Of a DNA stretch of 64,000 bases, positions 1 to 8,011 are shown piece by piece. The notes under the pieces are model-generated. The model was given only the letters and a program-made list of their open reading frames with translations, had not been told where the DNA came from and did no database searches. Numbering within the stretch: position 1 is the stretch's first letter; every line of letters starts with the position of its first letter. Source of the stretch: an uncultured Corynebacterium sp. (GTDB lineage: Bacteria; Actinomycetota; Actinomycetes; Mycobacteriales; Mycobacteriaceae); the NCBI RefSeq assembly GCF_946222985.1, contig NZ_CAMIFY010000004.1, positions 1 through 64,000 on the forward strand, read 5' to 3'. The position numbers were made by a program, and so were the translations under genes.

Positions 1-866
1 TCGCCGACCACATCGACATGAACTTCGGCTGCCCGGTGCCGAAGGTCACCCGCCGCGGCGGCGGTTCCGCGTTGCCGTACAAGCGCCGGCTGTTCGGCAA
101 CATCGTCGCCGCCGCCGTCCGCGCCACCGAGGGCACCGACATCCCGGTGACGGTGAAGTTCCGCGTCGGCATCGACGACGATCACCACACGCACCTCGAC
201 GCCGGGCGCATCGCCGCCGACCGGGGCGCGGTCGCCGTGGCTCTGCATGCCCGCACCGCGTCGCAGCGATACTCGGGCGAGGCCGACTGGTCCGAAATCG
301 CGCGCCTGAAGGAGCACATGGTCGATTCCGGCCACGGCTCCGTGCCGGTGCTGGGCAACGGCGACATCTTCGCGGCCGGCGACGCTCGCCGGATGATGGA
401 TTCCACCGGGTGCGACGGCGTCGTCGTCGGTCGCGGCTGCCTCGGCCGCCCGTGGTTGTTCGCGGAGCTCTCCGCCGAGCTGCGTGGGCTGGACGTGCCC
501 GCTCCCCCGACGCTGTCCGAGGTCGCGACGATCATCCGCCGCCACGCCGAGCTCCTCGTCCATCACGAGGGCGAGCGCAAGGGCTGCCGCGATCTGCGCA
601 AGCACGTCGGTTGGTACCTGCGGGGTTATCCGGCCGGTTCCGAGGTCCGCGCGTCGTTGGCTCGGGTGGCCACCCTCGCCGAGCTCGACGAGGTCCTCGC
701 CCCGCTTCACGACGACCCCCACGCCGGCGCCCTCCCCGACGACGCCGACGGTGCCCGCGGCCGTCAGGGGTCCCCCGGAAAGGTCGTTCTCCCGGAGGGC
801 TGGCTCGACGATCCCGAGGATGAAACCGTGCCCGAGGGAGCGGATTTGATGCATTCGGGTGGATGA
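1..866 (+). CDS. dusB: tRNA-dihydrouridine synthase, 5'-truncated by window edge
   Basis: FMN-dependent reduction of uridine to dihydrouridine in the tRNA D-loop. The reading frame is open from base 3, so the start lies outside the window. The visible part begins DMNFGCPVPKVTRRGGGSAL, which contains the Dus active-site cysteine (GCP) and the following lysine/arginine stretch. The GNGDIF segment and the VVVGRGCLGRPW segment further on are the usual FMN-phosphate-binding strands of the TIM barrel. The C-terminal part, with a CRDLRKHVGWYL helix, is the tRNA-binding helical domain, followed by a roughly 60-residue acidic and proline-rich tail that is not typical of the core family. The short inverted repeat TTCGGGT/ACCCGAA at 854-872 overlaps the stop codon and could help termination. 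Recognition of the Dus family is firm; the B subtype is inferred from length and neighbours. Confidence 0.9.
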   Translation, partial: ADHIDMNFGCPVPKVTRRGGGSALPYKRRLFGNIVAAAVRATEGTDIPVTVKFRVGIDDDHHTHLDAGRIAADRGAVAVALHARTASQRYSGEADWSEIARLKEHMVDSGHGSVPVLGNGDIFAAGDARRMMDSTGCDGVVVGRGCLGRPWLFAELSAELRGLDVPAPPTLSEVATIIRRHAELLVHHEGERKGCRDLRKHVGWYLRGYPAGSEVRASLARVATLAELDEVLAPLHDDPHAGALPDDADGARGRQGSPGKVVLPEGWLDDPEDETVPEGADLMHSGG

Positions 867-957
867 CCCGAACACCGTCCAATCCCTCATTCGGGGGCGA
901 TTTTCCGGCGTTTACCGAACGCGTTTCCCCCAACAGGCGAAAACCTTTGCCTGCACC

Positions 958-963
958 TACTAT
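958..963 (+). promoter_or_regulatory. -10 box of phoU (near-leaderless)
   Basis: TACTAT lies eight bases before the phoU ATG, so transcription should begin at or within a base or two of the start codon. No convincing -35 hexamer is seen 16-18 bp upstream. The dusB-phoU gap (867-957) holds nothing else I can identify. Confidence 0.45.
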
Positions 964-971
964 CGGTGTCC

Positions 972-1700
972 ATGCGCACCGTATATCGCGAACAGATGGA
1001 CAACCTCGCTCATGACCTGATCACCATGTGCGATCACGTTCATGGGATGCACCGCTCCGCGTGCAAGGCCCTCTTCGACGGCGACCTCGACGCCGCGGAG
1101 GCCGTTCTCAGCTCCCTCGACAAGCTCGACGAGTACCGCGTCTCGGCCGAGGACCGCGCCTTCGAGCTCCTGGCCCGCGAGGCCCCCGTCGCCCGCGATC
1201 TGCGCCAGGTCGTCTCCGGCATCTACATCGTCGAGGACATGGCCCGCATGGGCGCCCTGTCGGTGCACATCGCCAACACCGCTCGTCGCCGCCACCCGGA
1301 CAACGTCCTGCCGGAGCAGGTCGAGGGTTTCTTCCGCGAGATGGCCTCGGTGTCCGACAAGATGACGTCCGAGACCCGCGAAGTCCTCATCGACTACGAC
1401 GTCAACCGGGCGCTGCGCATCAACGACGAGGATGACGGCATCGACGACATCCACAGCCACCTCTTCACCCTCACCACGGGCGACGACTGGCCGCACACCT
1501 CGGCGCAGACCGTCGACGTGACCCTGCTGAGCCGCTACTTCGAGCGCTACGCCGACCACGCCGTCGCCGTCGCCGCCCGCATCGTCTACCTGGCGACGGG
1601 TTACAAGCAGGAGGACTACATGCGCGAGCTCGACTCCGAGGAGCGTCGCGCGTCGTTCACCAAGCGCCTGTCCGAGCTGGAGCGCCACTTCAAGAGCTGA
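972..1700 (+). CDS. phoU: phosphate signalling protein PhoU
   Basis: Cytoplasmic negative modulator linking the Pst transporter to the phosphate-sensing two-component system. The 242-residue product has the length and all-helical make-up of the two repeated three-helix PhoU bundles. The conserved metal-cluster segments are visible as YIVEDMARMGAL in the first half and YFERYADHAVAVA in the second. I chose the ATG at 972, giving MRTVYREQMDNL, because family members begin this way; an in-frame GTG two codons earlier is possible. The gene converges on the pst operon, an arrangement different from the common pstB-phoU fusion of the operon in enterobacteria. A strong terminator follows. Confidence 0.95.
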   Translation: MRTVYREQMDNLAHDLITMCDHVHGMHRSACKALFDGDLDAAEAVLSSLDKLDEYRVSAEDRAFELLAREAPVARDLRQVVSGIYIVEDMARMGALSVHIANTARRRHPDNVLPEQVEGFFREMASVSDKMTSETREVLIDYDVNRALRINDEDDGIDDIHSHLFTLTTGDDWPHTSAQTVDVTLLSRYFERYADHAVAVAARIVYLATGYKQEDYMRELDSEERRASFTKRLSELERHFKS

Positions 1701-1733
1701 CCAGGAACGGCGTCCCGACGCCGTCCCCGCCGA

Positions 1734-1768
1734 CCCGCCGCACGAGTTCATCGTGCGGCGGGTTTTTC
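1734..1768 (+). terminator. Rho-independent terminator of phoU
   Basis: A perfect 12-bp stem (CCCGCCGCACGA at 1734-1745 with TCGTGCGGCGGG at 1751-1762), a 5-base loop GTTCA and a run of five T residues. It lies 33 bp after the phoU stop and shields the convergent pstB. Confidence 0.9.
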
Positions 1769-1820
1769 GTCGTCTCCCGGGCCCCTCCGACGACCCCACC
1801 GACGAGCCCACCGACGGAGA

Positions 1821-1861
1821 ACGCGCCCCGCCCCCGCCGGGAAGGCGGGAACGGGGCGCGT
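1821..1861 (-). terminator. Probable terminator of the pst operon
   Basis: Inverted repeat ACGCGCCCCG (1821-1830) with CGGGGCGCGT (1852-1861), enclosing a second small stem CCCGCC/GGCGGG. It sits 18 bp downstream of the pstB stop on the minus strand. It lacks a T tract, as many stems in this window do. Confidence 0.6.
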
Positions 1862-1878
1862 CGTGAAGCCGGGGCGGT

Positions 1879-2655
1879 TTAGCCGAAGCGACCGGAGATG
1901 TAGTCCTCGGTCTCCTTCTTGTCCGGGTTCTCGAAGATCTTCTTCGTCGGGCCGACCTCGACGAGCTGGCCGGGCTTGCCGGTCGCCTCAAGCGAGTAGA
2001 ACGCGGTCTGGTCGGACACGCGCGCGGCCTGCTGCATGTTGTGCGTGACGATGACGATCGTGAAATCTTCCTTGAGCTCGTGGATCAGATCCTCGATGGC
2101 AAGGGTGGAGATCGGGTCCAGGGCCGAACAGGGCTCGTCCATGAGCAGCACCTCGGGCTCGACCGCGACGGCGCGGGCGATGCACAGACGCTGCTGCTGG
2201 CCGCCGGAGAGGCCGCCGCCCGGCTTGTCCAGGCGGTCCTTGACCTCTTCCCACAGGTTGGCCGACCGCAGGGACTTCTCGGCGACCTCCTTGAGCTTCT
2301 TCTTGTTCTTCTCGCCGGACAGCTTCAGGCCGGCGACGACGTTGTCCTCGATGGACATGGTCGGGAACGGGTTCGGGCGCTGGAAGACCATGCCGATGGT
2401 GTTGCGGACCGACACCGGGTCGATCTTCGGGCCGTAGATGTTCTCGCCGTCCAGGAGGACCTCGCCCTTGACGTACGCGCCGGGGATGACCTCGTGCATG
2501 CGGTTCAGGGAACGCAGCACGGTGGACTTGCCGCAGCCGGACGGGCCGATGAAGGCGGTCACGGAGCGCGGCGGGACGTGGAGGTTGACGTCCTTCACGG
2601 CGTGGAAATCGCCGTAGAAGATGTCGACGTTGTTGAGATCGAGGCGCTTGGCCAT
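1879..2655 (-). CDS. pstB: phosphate ABC transporter ATP-binding protein
   Basis: ATPase of the high-affinity phosphate importer PstSCAB, at the inner face of the membrane. The 258-residue protein shows Walker A GPSGCGKST near residue 40, the signature LSGGQQQR, Walker B VLLMDEP with the catalytic glutamate, the D-loop SALD and the H-loop VTHNM. The N-terminus MAKRLDLNNVDIFYGDFHAV is typical of PstB. The frame stays open upstream into pstA, but the ATG at 2655 is preceded by AAAGGAAAGAG, a clear ribosome-binding site. It is the last gene of the leftward order pstS-pstC-pstA-pstB, 38 bp after pstA. Confidence 0.97.
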   Translation of the reverse strand: MAKRLDLNNVDIFYGDFHAVKDVNLHVPPRSVTAFIGPSGCGKSTVLRSLNRMHEVIPGAYVKGEVLLDGENIYGPKIDPVSVRNTIGMVFQRPNPFPTMSIEDNVVAGLKLSGEKNKKKLKEVAEKSLRSANLWEEVKDRLDKPGGGLSGGQQQRLCIARAVAVEPEVLLMDEPCSALDPISTLAIEDLIHELKEDFTIVIVTHNMQQAARVSDQTAFYSLEATGKPGQLVEVGPTKKIFENPDKKETEDYISGRFG

Positions 2656-2693
2656 GATTCGGGTCTCTTTCCTTTGCTGGGGGCCGGCGGCCG

Positions 2694-3629
2694 CTACTGC
2701 TTGACGGAGAACTTGGCGGAGATGACGCGGGCGACGATGTTGATGAAGGCGATGATGAGCACCAGCGTCAGCGCGGCGCCCCACATCTTGTCGAACGCGG
2801 CGCCCGTGTTGCCGGCCTTGTACATGTCGAGCATGAACAGCGGCAGCGACGACTGCGACTGGCCGAACGGGTTCCAGGTGATGATTCGCGACGTCGCGAC
2901 CAGGATCAGCATCGGGGCGGACTCGCCCATGACGCGGGCGATGGCCAGCATGATGCCGGTGACGATGCCCGACAGCGCGGTGGGCAGCACGATCTTCGCG
3001 ATGGTCTTCCACTTCGGCACGCCCAGGGCGTACGACGCCTCGCGCAGGTCGGCGGGAACGACGCGGAGCATTTCCTCGGTGTTGCGCACGACGATCGGCA
3101 GCATCAGCAGCACCAGGGCCAGCGACACCGCGAAGCCCGAGCGGTTCATGCCGAACATGACGACCCACATCGAGTAGATGAACAGCGACGCGACGATCGA
3201 CGGGACGCCGGAGAGGATGTCGACCATGAACGTGGTGATCTTGCCCAGGCGCGATTCGCCGGCGTACTCGACCAGGTAGATGGCCACGAAGATGCCGAAC
3301 GGCACGGTGATGATCGAGGTGACAAGCGCCTGGACGATCGTGCCGATGATCGCGTGGGCGACGCCGCCCGAATCCGAGCTCACCGTCGCGCCCAGCTGCG
3401 AAGTCGTCCACCACTCGGCGGACAGGATCATCGGCAGGCCGCGGCTGACGACCTCGTAGAGGACCCACACCAGCGGGACCAGCGCGAGGATCATGCACGC
3501 GTAGATGAGGACGGTGGCGAAGTTGTCGCCGACCTTGCGGGACCCCTTCACCGGGGTGAACGCGGACTCGCCGGTCGGAATCTTGGCGCTGGGGTCCTTG
3601 CTCAGGACCGCCTGATTTTCGGTTGCCAT
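2694..3629 (-). CDS. pstA: phosphate ABC transporter permease PstA
   Basis: One of the two membrane subunits of the phosphate importer. It has 311 residues: a hydrophilic N-terminal region of about 35 residues, then six predicted hydrophobic helices. The permease coupling loop, REASYALGVPKWKTIAKIVLP, is the EAA-like motif that docks onto PstB. An IITWNPFGQSQSS periplasmic segment precedes the last helices. The product ends in SAKFSVKQ. The start at 3629 (MATENQAVLSKDPS) follows pstC by only 10 bp, so the two are probably translationally linked. Confidence 0.95.
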   Translation of the reverse strand: MATENQAVLSKDPSAKIPTGESAFTPVKGSRKVGDNFATVLIYACMILALVPLVWVLYEVVSRGLPMILSAEWWTTSQLGATVSSDSGGVAHAIIGTIVQALVTSIITVPFGIFVAIYLVEYAGESRLGKITTFMVDILSGVPSIVASLFIYSMWVVMFGMNRSGFAVSLALVLLMLPIVVRNTEEMLRVVPADLREASYALGVPKWKTIAKIVLPTALSGIVTGIMLAIARVMGESAPMLILVATSRIITWNPFGQSQSSLPLFMLDMYKAGNTGAAFDKMWGAALTLVLIIAFINIVARVISAKFSVKQ

Positions 3630-3639
3630 TGTCTGCTCC

Positions 3640-4695
3640 CTACTTCTTTGCGATGACTCGGGCGGCGGAGTTGACCACGAAGGTCAGGAAGAACAGGACC
3701 AGACCGGCCGACATGTACGCGCCCGCCTTCAGGTCGTCGTTGAACTCCGGGGCTGCGTTGGCGATGGCGGTGGCGAAGGTGGTGCCGCCGTCGAAAAGCG
3801 ATCCGCGGAACGCGTCGGACGGCGAGATGACCATGTACAGCGCCATCGTCTCACCGAGGGCGCGGCCGAGGCCGAGCATCGAACCGGAGATGTAGCCGGA
3901 CTTGCCGAACGGCAGGACCGCCAGGCGGACCGTCTCCCACCGGGTCGCGCCCAGGGCCAGCGACGCCTCGATGTGACCGCGCGGGGTCTGGACGAACACC
4001 TCGCGGGTGGTCGCGGCGATGACCGGGAGGATCATGATGGCCAGCACGACGCCACCGGTGAACAGGTTGCGGCCCGTCTCGAACGCCGGCGAATTGTCGT
4101 ACGTGGTGAAGAGGAAGACGCCGCCGAGGTTGGTGGTCATCCAATCGTAGAATCCGCCCAGCGCCGGACCCAGGGCCATGAAGCCCCACAGGCCGTAGAC
4201 GATCGACGGCACCGCGGCCAGAAGGTCGACCAGGTAGCCCAGCGGCTTGACGGCCTTCTTCGGCGCGTAGCTGGTCAGGAAGATCGCGATGCCCAAAGCG
4301 ACGGGCATGGCCAGGATGAGGGCCAGCAGCGACACGGTGACCGTCACCAGGAACAGATTCGGAATGCCGAAGTACATCGCCGAGGTGTCGGCGAGGTTCC
4401 AGCGCTCGCTGTAGGTGAAGAAGTTCGCCTCGTTGTTGCTCATCGAGGGAAGCGCGCGGAGCAACAGGAAGATCGCGATGGCGATGATCGCCGCCGTGAC
4501 GAGCGACGCTGCGCCGACCGACAGGGTCTGGAAGATCCGGTCACCGGGGCGGGTCACGCCCTTGGCCACGACCGGCTCGCCGCCGGTGGGCTCTTCGCCG
4601 ACGGAAGCGCGCGTGGAGTTGAGCACGACGCCGTCGTCGCCCGGATCATTGTCGGCCATGGCCGGATCTCCCGTCGCGGAGGTGGAGGAAGTCAT
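3640..4695 (-). CDS. pstC: phosphate ABC transporter permease PstC
   Basis: Second membrane subunit of the Pst importer, 351 residues. A hydrophilic and acidic N-terminal extension of about 70 residues (MTSSTSATGDPAMADNDPGD) precedes the first membrane helix, TAAIIAIAIFLLLRAL. The coupling loop is visible as HIEASLALGATRWETVRLAVLP. The segment DLLAAVPSIVYGLWG is a conserved PstC helix. The gene is separated from pstS by 167 bp with two stem-loops (see below), which would let pstS be made in excess over the permease, as is usual for substrate-binding proteins. Confidence 0.95.
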   Translation of the reverse strand: MTSSTSATGDPAMADNDPGDDGVVLNSTRASVGEEPTGGEPVVAKGVTRPGDRIFQTLSVGAASLVTAAIIAIAIFLLLRALPSMSNNEANFFTYSERWNLADTSAMYFGIPNLFLVTVTVSLLALILAMPVALGIAIFLTSYAPKKAVKPLGYLVDLLAAVPSIVYGLWGFMALGPALGGFYDWMTTNLGGVFLFTTYDNSPAFETGRNLFTGGVVLAIMILPVIAATTREVFVQTPRGHIEASLALGATRWETVRLAVLPFGKSGYISGSMLGLGRALGETMALYMVISPSDAFRGSLFDGGTTFATAIANAAPEFNDDLKAGAYMSAGLVLFFLTFVVNSAARVIAKK

Positions 4696-4762
4696 TCGTG
4701 TTCCTTAGCTGTGAGCTGAGCTGGTGCCGACCCGTCACGCACCACCGGCCGACCGCCCGTCA

Positions 4763-4856
4763 TCGCCCCGGAAAATTCGGGGCGACTCGGAGCCAGTCGG
4801 CCGCGGATGTCGCTTTGGGTTGCGGTGACCCGGCGAAACGCCGGGACCGCGGTCAC
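4763..4856 (-). other. Two stem-loops in the pstS-pstC gap (attenuator or mRNA-processing hairpins)
   Basis: The first stem lies just after the pstS stop in the direction of transcription: CCCGGCG (4829-4835), loop AAA, CGCCGGG (4839-4845), extended outside by GTGAC/GTCAC. The second pairs CGCCCCG (4764-4770) with CGGGGCG (4778-4784). Neither has a strong T run. Partial termination or protection of the pstS transcript end is the likely effect (inference). Confidence 0.55.
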
Positions 4857-4862
4857 TGCTTC

Positions 4863-5957
4863 TTACTGGATGGCGTCGACGGCGTCGACGAGCTTCTGCT
4901 TGAAGTCGCCCTGCACCGGGATGTAGCCCAGGTCCTCGAGCTCCTGGCCCTGGCCGTCCTCGAGCACGATCTTGAAGAAGTTCTTCAGCAGGTCGCGGGT
5001 CTGCTCGTCGTAGCCGGCGGAGCAGACGATCTCGTAGGTGGTCAGGACGAGCGGGTAGGCGCCCTCGGTGTCCATGGCGAACAGGGCCTCGGCGTCGACG
5101 ACCATGTCGTGGCCCTCGGACGCGAACTCGACGCTGTCCAGGGCGGTGCCCACGGTGTCGGCGTTGAGCTCGACCGGGCCGTTGCCGAAGTCCATCTGGG
5201 CGATGCCCAGGTCCTTGTCCTTGGCGAAGCCCGCCTCGACGTAGGTGATGGCGCCCGGGATCTGGGCGACCTGGTCGACGACGCCGGCCGAGCCGTTGGC
5301 GCCGGCGCCGGTGCCGGTCGGGAAGGACTTGGAGGCCTCGTGCTCCCAGTCCTCGGGGGCGGCGGCGGTGAGGAACTTCATGAAGTTGTCGGTGGTGCCC
5401 GACTCCTCGGAGCGGTAGACGACCGAGATGTCCGTGTCGGGCAGGTCGACGCCCTCGTTGAGCTCGGCGATGGCCGGGTCGTTCCACTTGGTGATGTCGC
5501 CGTTGAAGATCTGGGCGGTGACCGACGGGTTCAGGGCGACGTCGGTGCCGTCCAGGTTGTAGGCGATGGCGACGGGGCCGATGACCATCGGCAGGTGCCA
5601 CGCATCGTTGCCCTCGCAACGCTCCTTGGCGTCCTCGACCTGCTCCTCGTCGAGCGGCGAGTCGGAACCGGCGAAGGCGACCGTGTTGGCGATGAACTGC
5701 GACTGGCCCGAGCCGGAGCCCGTGGCGTTGTACGACAGGGTCGAGCCCGAGGCGTTGGACTCGAAGAGGGTCGCGAACAGGTCCATCGCGCGCTGCTGGG
5801 AGGTGGCGCCCTCGCCCTGCAGCTCGCCGGAAACGTCGGTCAGGCCCTCGGCCTGGGACTCGCCGGTGGAGCCTTCTTCGGAGCAAGCGGACAGGGTCAG
5901 GCCGGCGACGGCGGTGAGGCCGACGATGGCGGCGGCGCGGCGGTTGTTCTTCAGCAC
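4863..5957 (-). CDS. pstS: phosphate ABC transporter substrate-binding lipoprotein PstS
   Basis: Extracytoplasmic phosphate-binding lipoprotein feeding the Pst importer. The 364-residue protein starts with a lipoprotein signal MLKNNRRAAAIVGLTAVAGL and lipobox LSAC, the cysteine at about residue 25. The binding-domain segments SGSTLSYNATGSGSGQSQF and YRSEESGTTDNF carry the serine, arginine and threonine residues that ligate phosphate in PstS proteins. The C-terminal part ends QKLVDAVDAIQ. It begins with GTG at 5957 behind a strong CCGGAGGA ribosome-binding site. It is the first gene of the operon, and the 228 bp upstream contain the candidate PHO box. Confidence 0.96.
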   Translation of the reverse strand: MLKNNRRAAAIVGLTAVAGLTLSACSEEGSTGESQAEGLTDVSGELQGEGATSQQRAMDLFATLFESNASGSTLSYNATGSGSGQSQFIANTVAFAGSDSPLDEEQVEDAKERCEGNDAWHLPMVIGPVAIAYNLDGTDVALNPSVTAQIFNGDITKWNDPAIAELNEGVDLPDTDISVVYRSEESGTTDNFMKFLTAAAPEDWEHEASKSFPTGTGAGANGSAGVVDQVAQIPGAITYVEAGFAKDKDLGIAQMDFGNGPVELNADTVGTALDSVEFASEGHDMVVDAEALFAMDTEGAYPLVLTTYEIVCSAGYDEQTRDLLKNFFKIVLEDGQGQELEDLGYIPVQGDFKQKLVDAVDAIQ

Positions 5958-6132
5958 GGGTGTTCCTCCGGGACGAATTCACGGTTCTCGGGCACGGGGC
6001 CCGAATGGGCTGGCTTGTCTATCCTTCCGGGCCCACCGTTGAACGCATGGCCCGCCTGGATCTGGGAATCGCATGGGACTCCGCTGAGACGTGAAGCTAT
6101 CCCGTGAGGGTTGCCGAATGGCATGCGCTAGA

Positions 6133-6148
6133 TGAACGCGAAGTGAAC
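6133..6148 (-). promoter_or_regulatory. Candidate PHO box (direct repeat) upstream of pstS
   Basis: On the minus strand GTTCA occurs twice, starting 11 bp apart, within TTTGAGTTCACTTCGCGTTC. Eleven-base spacing of direct repeats is what OmpR/PhoB-family regulators (RegX3, PhoP, corynebacterial PhoR) bind. It lies about 175 bp before the pstS start, between pstS and mshD. The regulator itself is not in the window, so the assignment is inference. I see no clear -10/-35 pair in the rest of 5958-6132. Confidence 0.45.
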
Positions 6149-6185
6149 TCAAAGCGCATGGCCGGAAAGTCGTCCGAGATTTCGC

Positions 6186-7154
6186 TCACATTCCGTACAT
6201 CACGTCGCGCCGCGTCACGTCGAAACCGGTGCGGCGGTACGTGTTAACGGCCGGCGAATTGTCGCCCTCGACATATAGAATCACGCGGTCAGAGCCCCCG
6301 TCGCGCAAATGGCGCATGCCCTCGCGCGTCAGCCAACCGCCGATTCCGCGCCCCCGCGCGGCCGACGCCAACCCGATGACGTAGACCTCCCCGACCTCGC
6401 CGGGACCTTCGCCACTTCCGTCACCCTCGTCACCCCCGTTGCTCGCGTCGCCGCCCCCATGACGCTTCGTCCAGTGGAATCCGAGAATTTCGCCCGTGTT
6501 TTCTTCGACCGCGAACAGCACGCCCTCAGGGTCGAACCATTCGACCTCGCGAGCGCGCCGCAGGCGATCGGCGTCCCAGCCCCCCTGCTCCGGATGCCAG
6601 TCGAAGGCCTCGTTGTTGACGGCCAGCCACGCGTCGTCCACGGCCTCGTCGCCGAGCCGCGCCCGGGCCCGGACCAGGCTCTCCACGCGGATCCCGTCGG
6701 GAGCTTCCTCGTCGTCGGAAAGCTCCCGGATCACGTCCGGACCGGCGGTCATCTGCAGCAGTTCGCGCACCACGCGCCGGCCCGTGGCGGTGGCCAGCTC
6801 GGAGGCGCCGTCGACGTTTCCGTGCGCCCACACCGGAAGCCGCGTCCCCGCGAGGTCGTCGACCGCGTCGAGCAGTGCCCGCCCCGCGCCCCGGCGCCGT
6901 CGATCGGCGTCGACGGCGAGTTCCACCGCATCGTCGGCGACGGCGGCCACGCCCACGAGCCGGTCCCCCTCGAGCGCGTGCACGTGCCGGTGCCCCGCGT
7001 CCGGGTCGTCCAGGCCGCGCAGGAACGCCTCGCCGAAGGGCTCGACGCCATCGGCCGCGGTGACCGCGTCCAGCAGGTCGCGGGTCCGGGCCGGGTCGAC
7101 GCCGGCCTCCCCCGCCCCGTCGATCACGATTCGAATTTCACCGGCGTCGGACAT
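6186..7154 (-). CDS. mshD: mycothiol synthase (acetyltransferase)
   Basis: Last step of mycothiol biosynthesis: acetyl transfer from acetyl-CoA to the cysteine amine of Cys-GlcN-Ins. About 322 residues made of two tandem GNAT domains, the normal architecture and roughly the normal length (the family is about 300-320). The second domain keeps the acetyl-CoA pyrophosphate loop in EVYVIGLASAARGRGIGGWL and the terminal LYVEGDNSPAVNTYRRTGF strand, highly typical of MshD. I used the ATG at 7154 (MSDAGEIRIV), which has AAGAGG eight bases upstream; a GTG ten codons earlier is also open. It carries an unusual Gly/Asp-rich insertion (GGGDASNGGDEGDGSGEG) between beta strands of the second domain. The neighbouring GlnR-like gene is also its neighbour in mycobacteria. 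Confidence 0.9.
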   Translation of the reverse strand: MSDAGEIRIVIDGAGEAGVDPARTRDLLDAVTAADGVEPFGEAFLRGLDDPDAGHRHVHALEGDRLVGVAAVADDAVELAVDADRRRRGAGRALLDAVDDLAGTRLPVWAHGNVDGASELATATGRRVVRELLQMTAGPDVIRELSDDEEAPDGIRVESLVRARARLGDEAVDDAWLAVNNEAFDWHPEQGGWDADRLRRAREVEWFDPEGVLFAVEENTGEILGFHWTKRHGGGDASNGGDEGDGSGEGPGEVGEVYVIGLASAARGRGIGGWLTREGMRHLRDGGSDRVILYVEGDNSPAVNTYRRTGFDVTRRDVMYGM

Positions 7155-7206
7155 CTCGGCGGCCTCTTTTCCAGTCGATTGCACGTGATCCCGTGTCTAC
7201 CGGAAC

Positions 7207-7899
7207 TCACTCGGCGGGGACGGCGTCCTCCGGCTCGACGGCCTTGTAGCCGACGTTGCGCACGGTGGCGATGAGCCCCTCGTGCTTGTAGCCGAGCTTG
7301 GCGCGCAGGCGCCGCACGTGGACGTCGACGGTGCGGGTGCCGCCGTAGTAGTCGTAACCCCACACGTCCTGCAGCAGCTGCTCGCGGGTGAACACCCGGC
7401 CGGCATTGCGCGTCAGGAAGCGCAGCAGCTCGAACTCCTTGAACGTCAGGTCCATCGGCGTGCCGTCGAGGCGCGCGGTGTAGGTGTGCTCGTCGACGAC
7501 CAGGTCGCCCAGCGCCAGCACCGGGGACTCCTCCGGCTCAGTCACAGGCACCGGCCGGCGCGACAGCAGCAGGCGCAGCCGCGCGTCGATCTCGGCGGGC
7601 GTCGCGTCGGGCAGCAGGAAGTCGTCGATGGCCCAGGCGCCGTCGATGGCGATCAGGGAGGTGTCCGCGGCCAGCACGGCCACGGGCATGTCCGGGTTCG
7701 CCCCGGCGATGTGGCGGCACAGGTCGCGGGCGGCGAGCAGGTTCGGCCCCGTCGCGTCGATGATGGCCACGGTGACGTCCTCGAGCAGCGCCGCCGACGC
7801 CTGCGTCGCGGGCAGGCGGATCACGTCGTGGTTGAGCAGACCGAGGTTCGGCAGGCGCTCGCGGACCTGGGGGTCGTTGCTGACGATGGCCAGGCGCAC
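7207..7899 (-). CDS. GlnR-like OmpR-family response regulator
   Basis: DNA-binding transcriptional regulator, about 230 residues. The N-terminal receiver-like domain starts RLAIVSNDPQVRERLPNLGL and has VAIIDATG, with an aspartate at the phospho-acceptor strand, but lacks the usual acidic pair at the first strand. That fits orphan GlnR-type regulators, which work without a kinase. The C-terminal winged helix (LTFKEFELLRFLTRNAGRVF, then TVDVHVRRLRAKLG and VRNVGYKAV) is typical OmpR/PhoB. I chose GTG at 7899 because GGAG lies nine bases upstream. Position next to mshD matches Rv0818 (GlnR) as I remember it. Corynebacteria generally control nitrogen through AmtR, so the regulon here is uncertain. 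Confidence 0.8.
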   Translation of the reverse strand: MRLAIVSNDPQVRERLPNLGLLNHDVIRLPATQASAALLEDVTVAIIDATGPNLLAARDLCRHIAGANPDMPVAVLAADTSLIAIDGAWAIDDFLLPDATPAEIDARLRLLLSRRPVPVTEPEESPVLALGDLVVDEHTYTARLDGTPMDLTFKEFELLRFLTRNAGRVFTREQLLQDVWGYDYYGGTRTVDVHVRRLRAKLGYKHEGLIATVRNVGYKAVEPEDAVPAE

Positions 7900-8011
7900 G
7901 GCGGCACACTCCGCTCTTCGGGGACTACGGATCAATCGGGCGATTTACGCCACTCATGCATCTTAACGGTCGCTGATTCTGAGTCCCACGTCGATGCGGT
8001 ACTAATGGGGG

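Noticed and set aside
1879..3498. A pstB-pstA fusion, since the frame stays open from pstB far into pstA
   Set aside because: The upstream part is an alternative frame of pstA with no membrane segments; pstB has its own ATG and ribosome-binding site at 2655.
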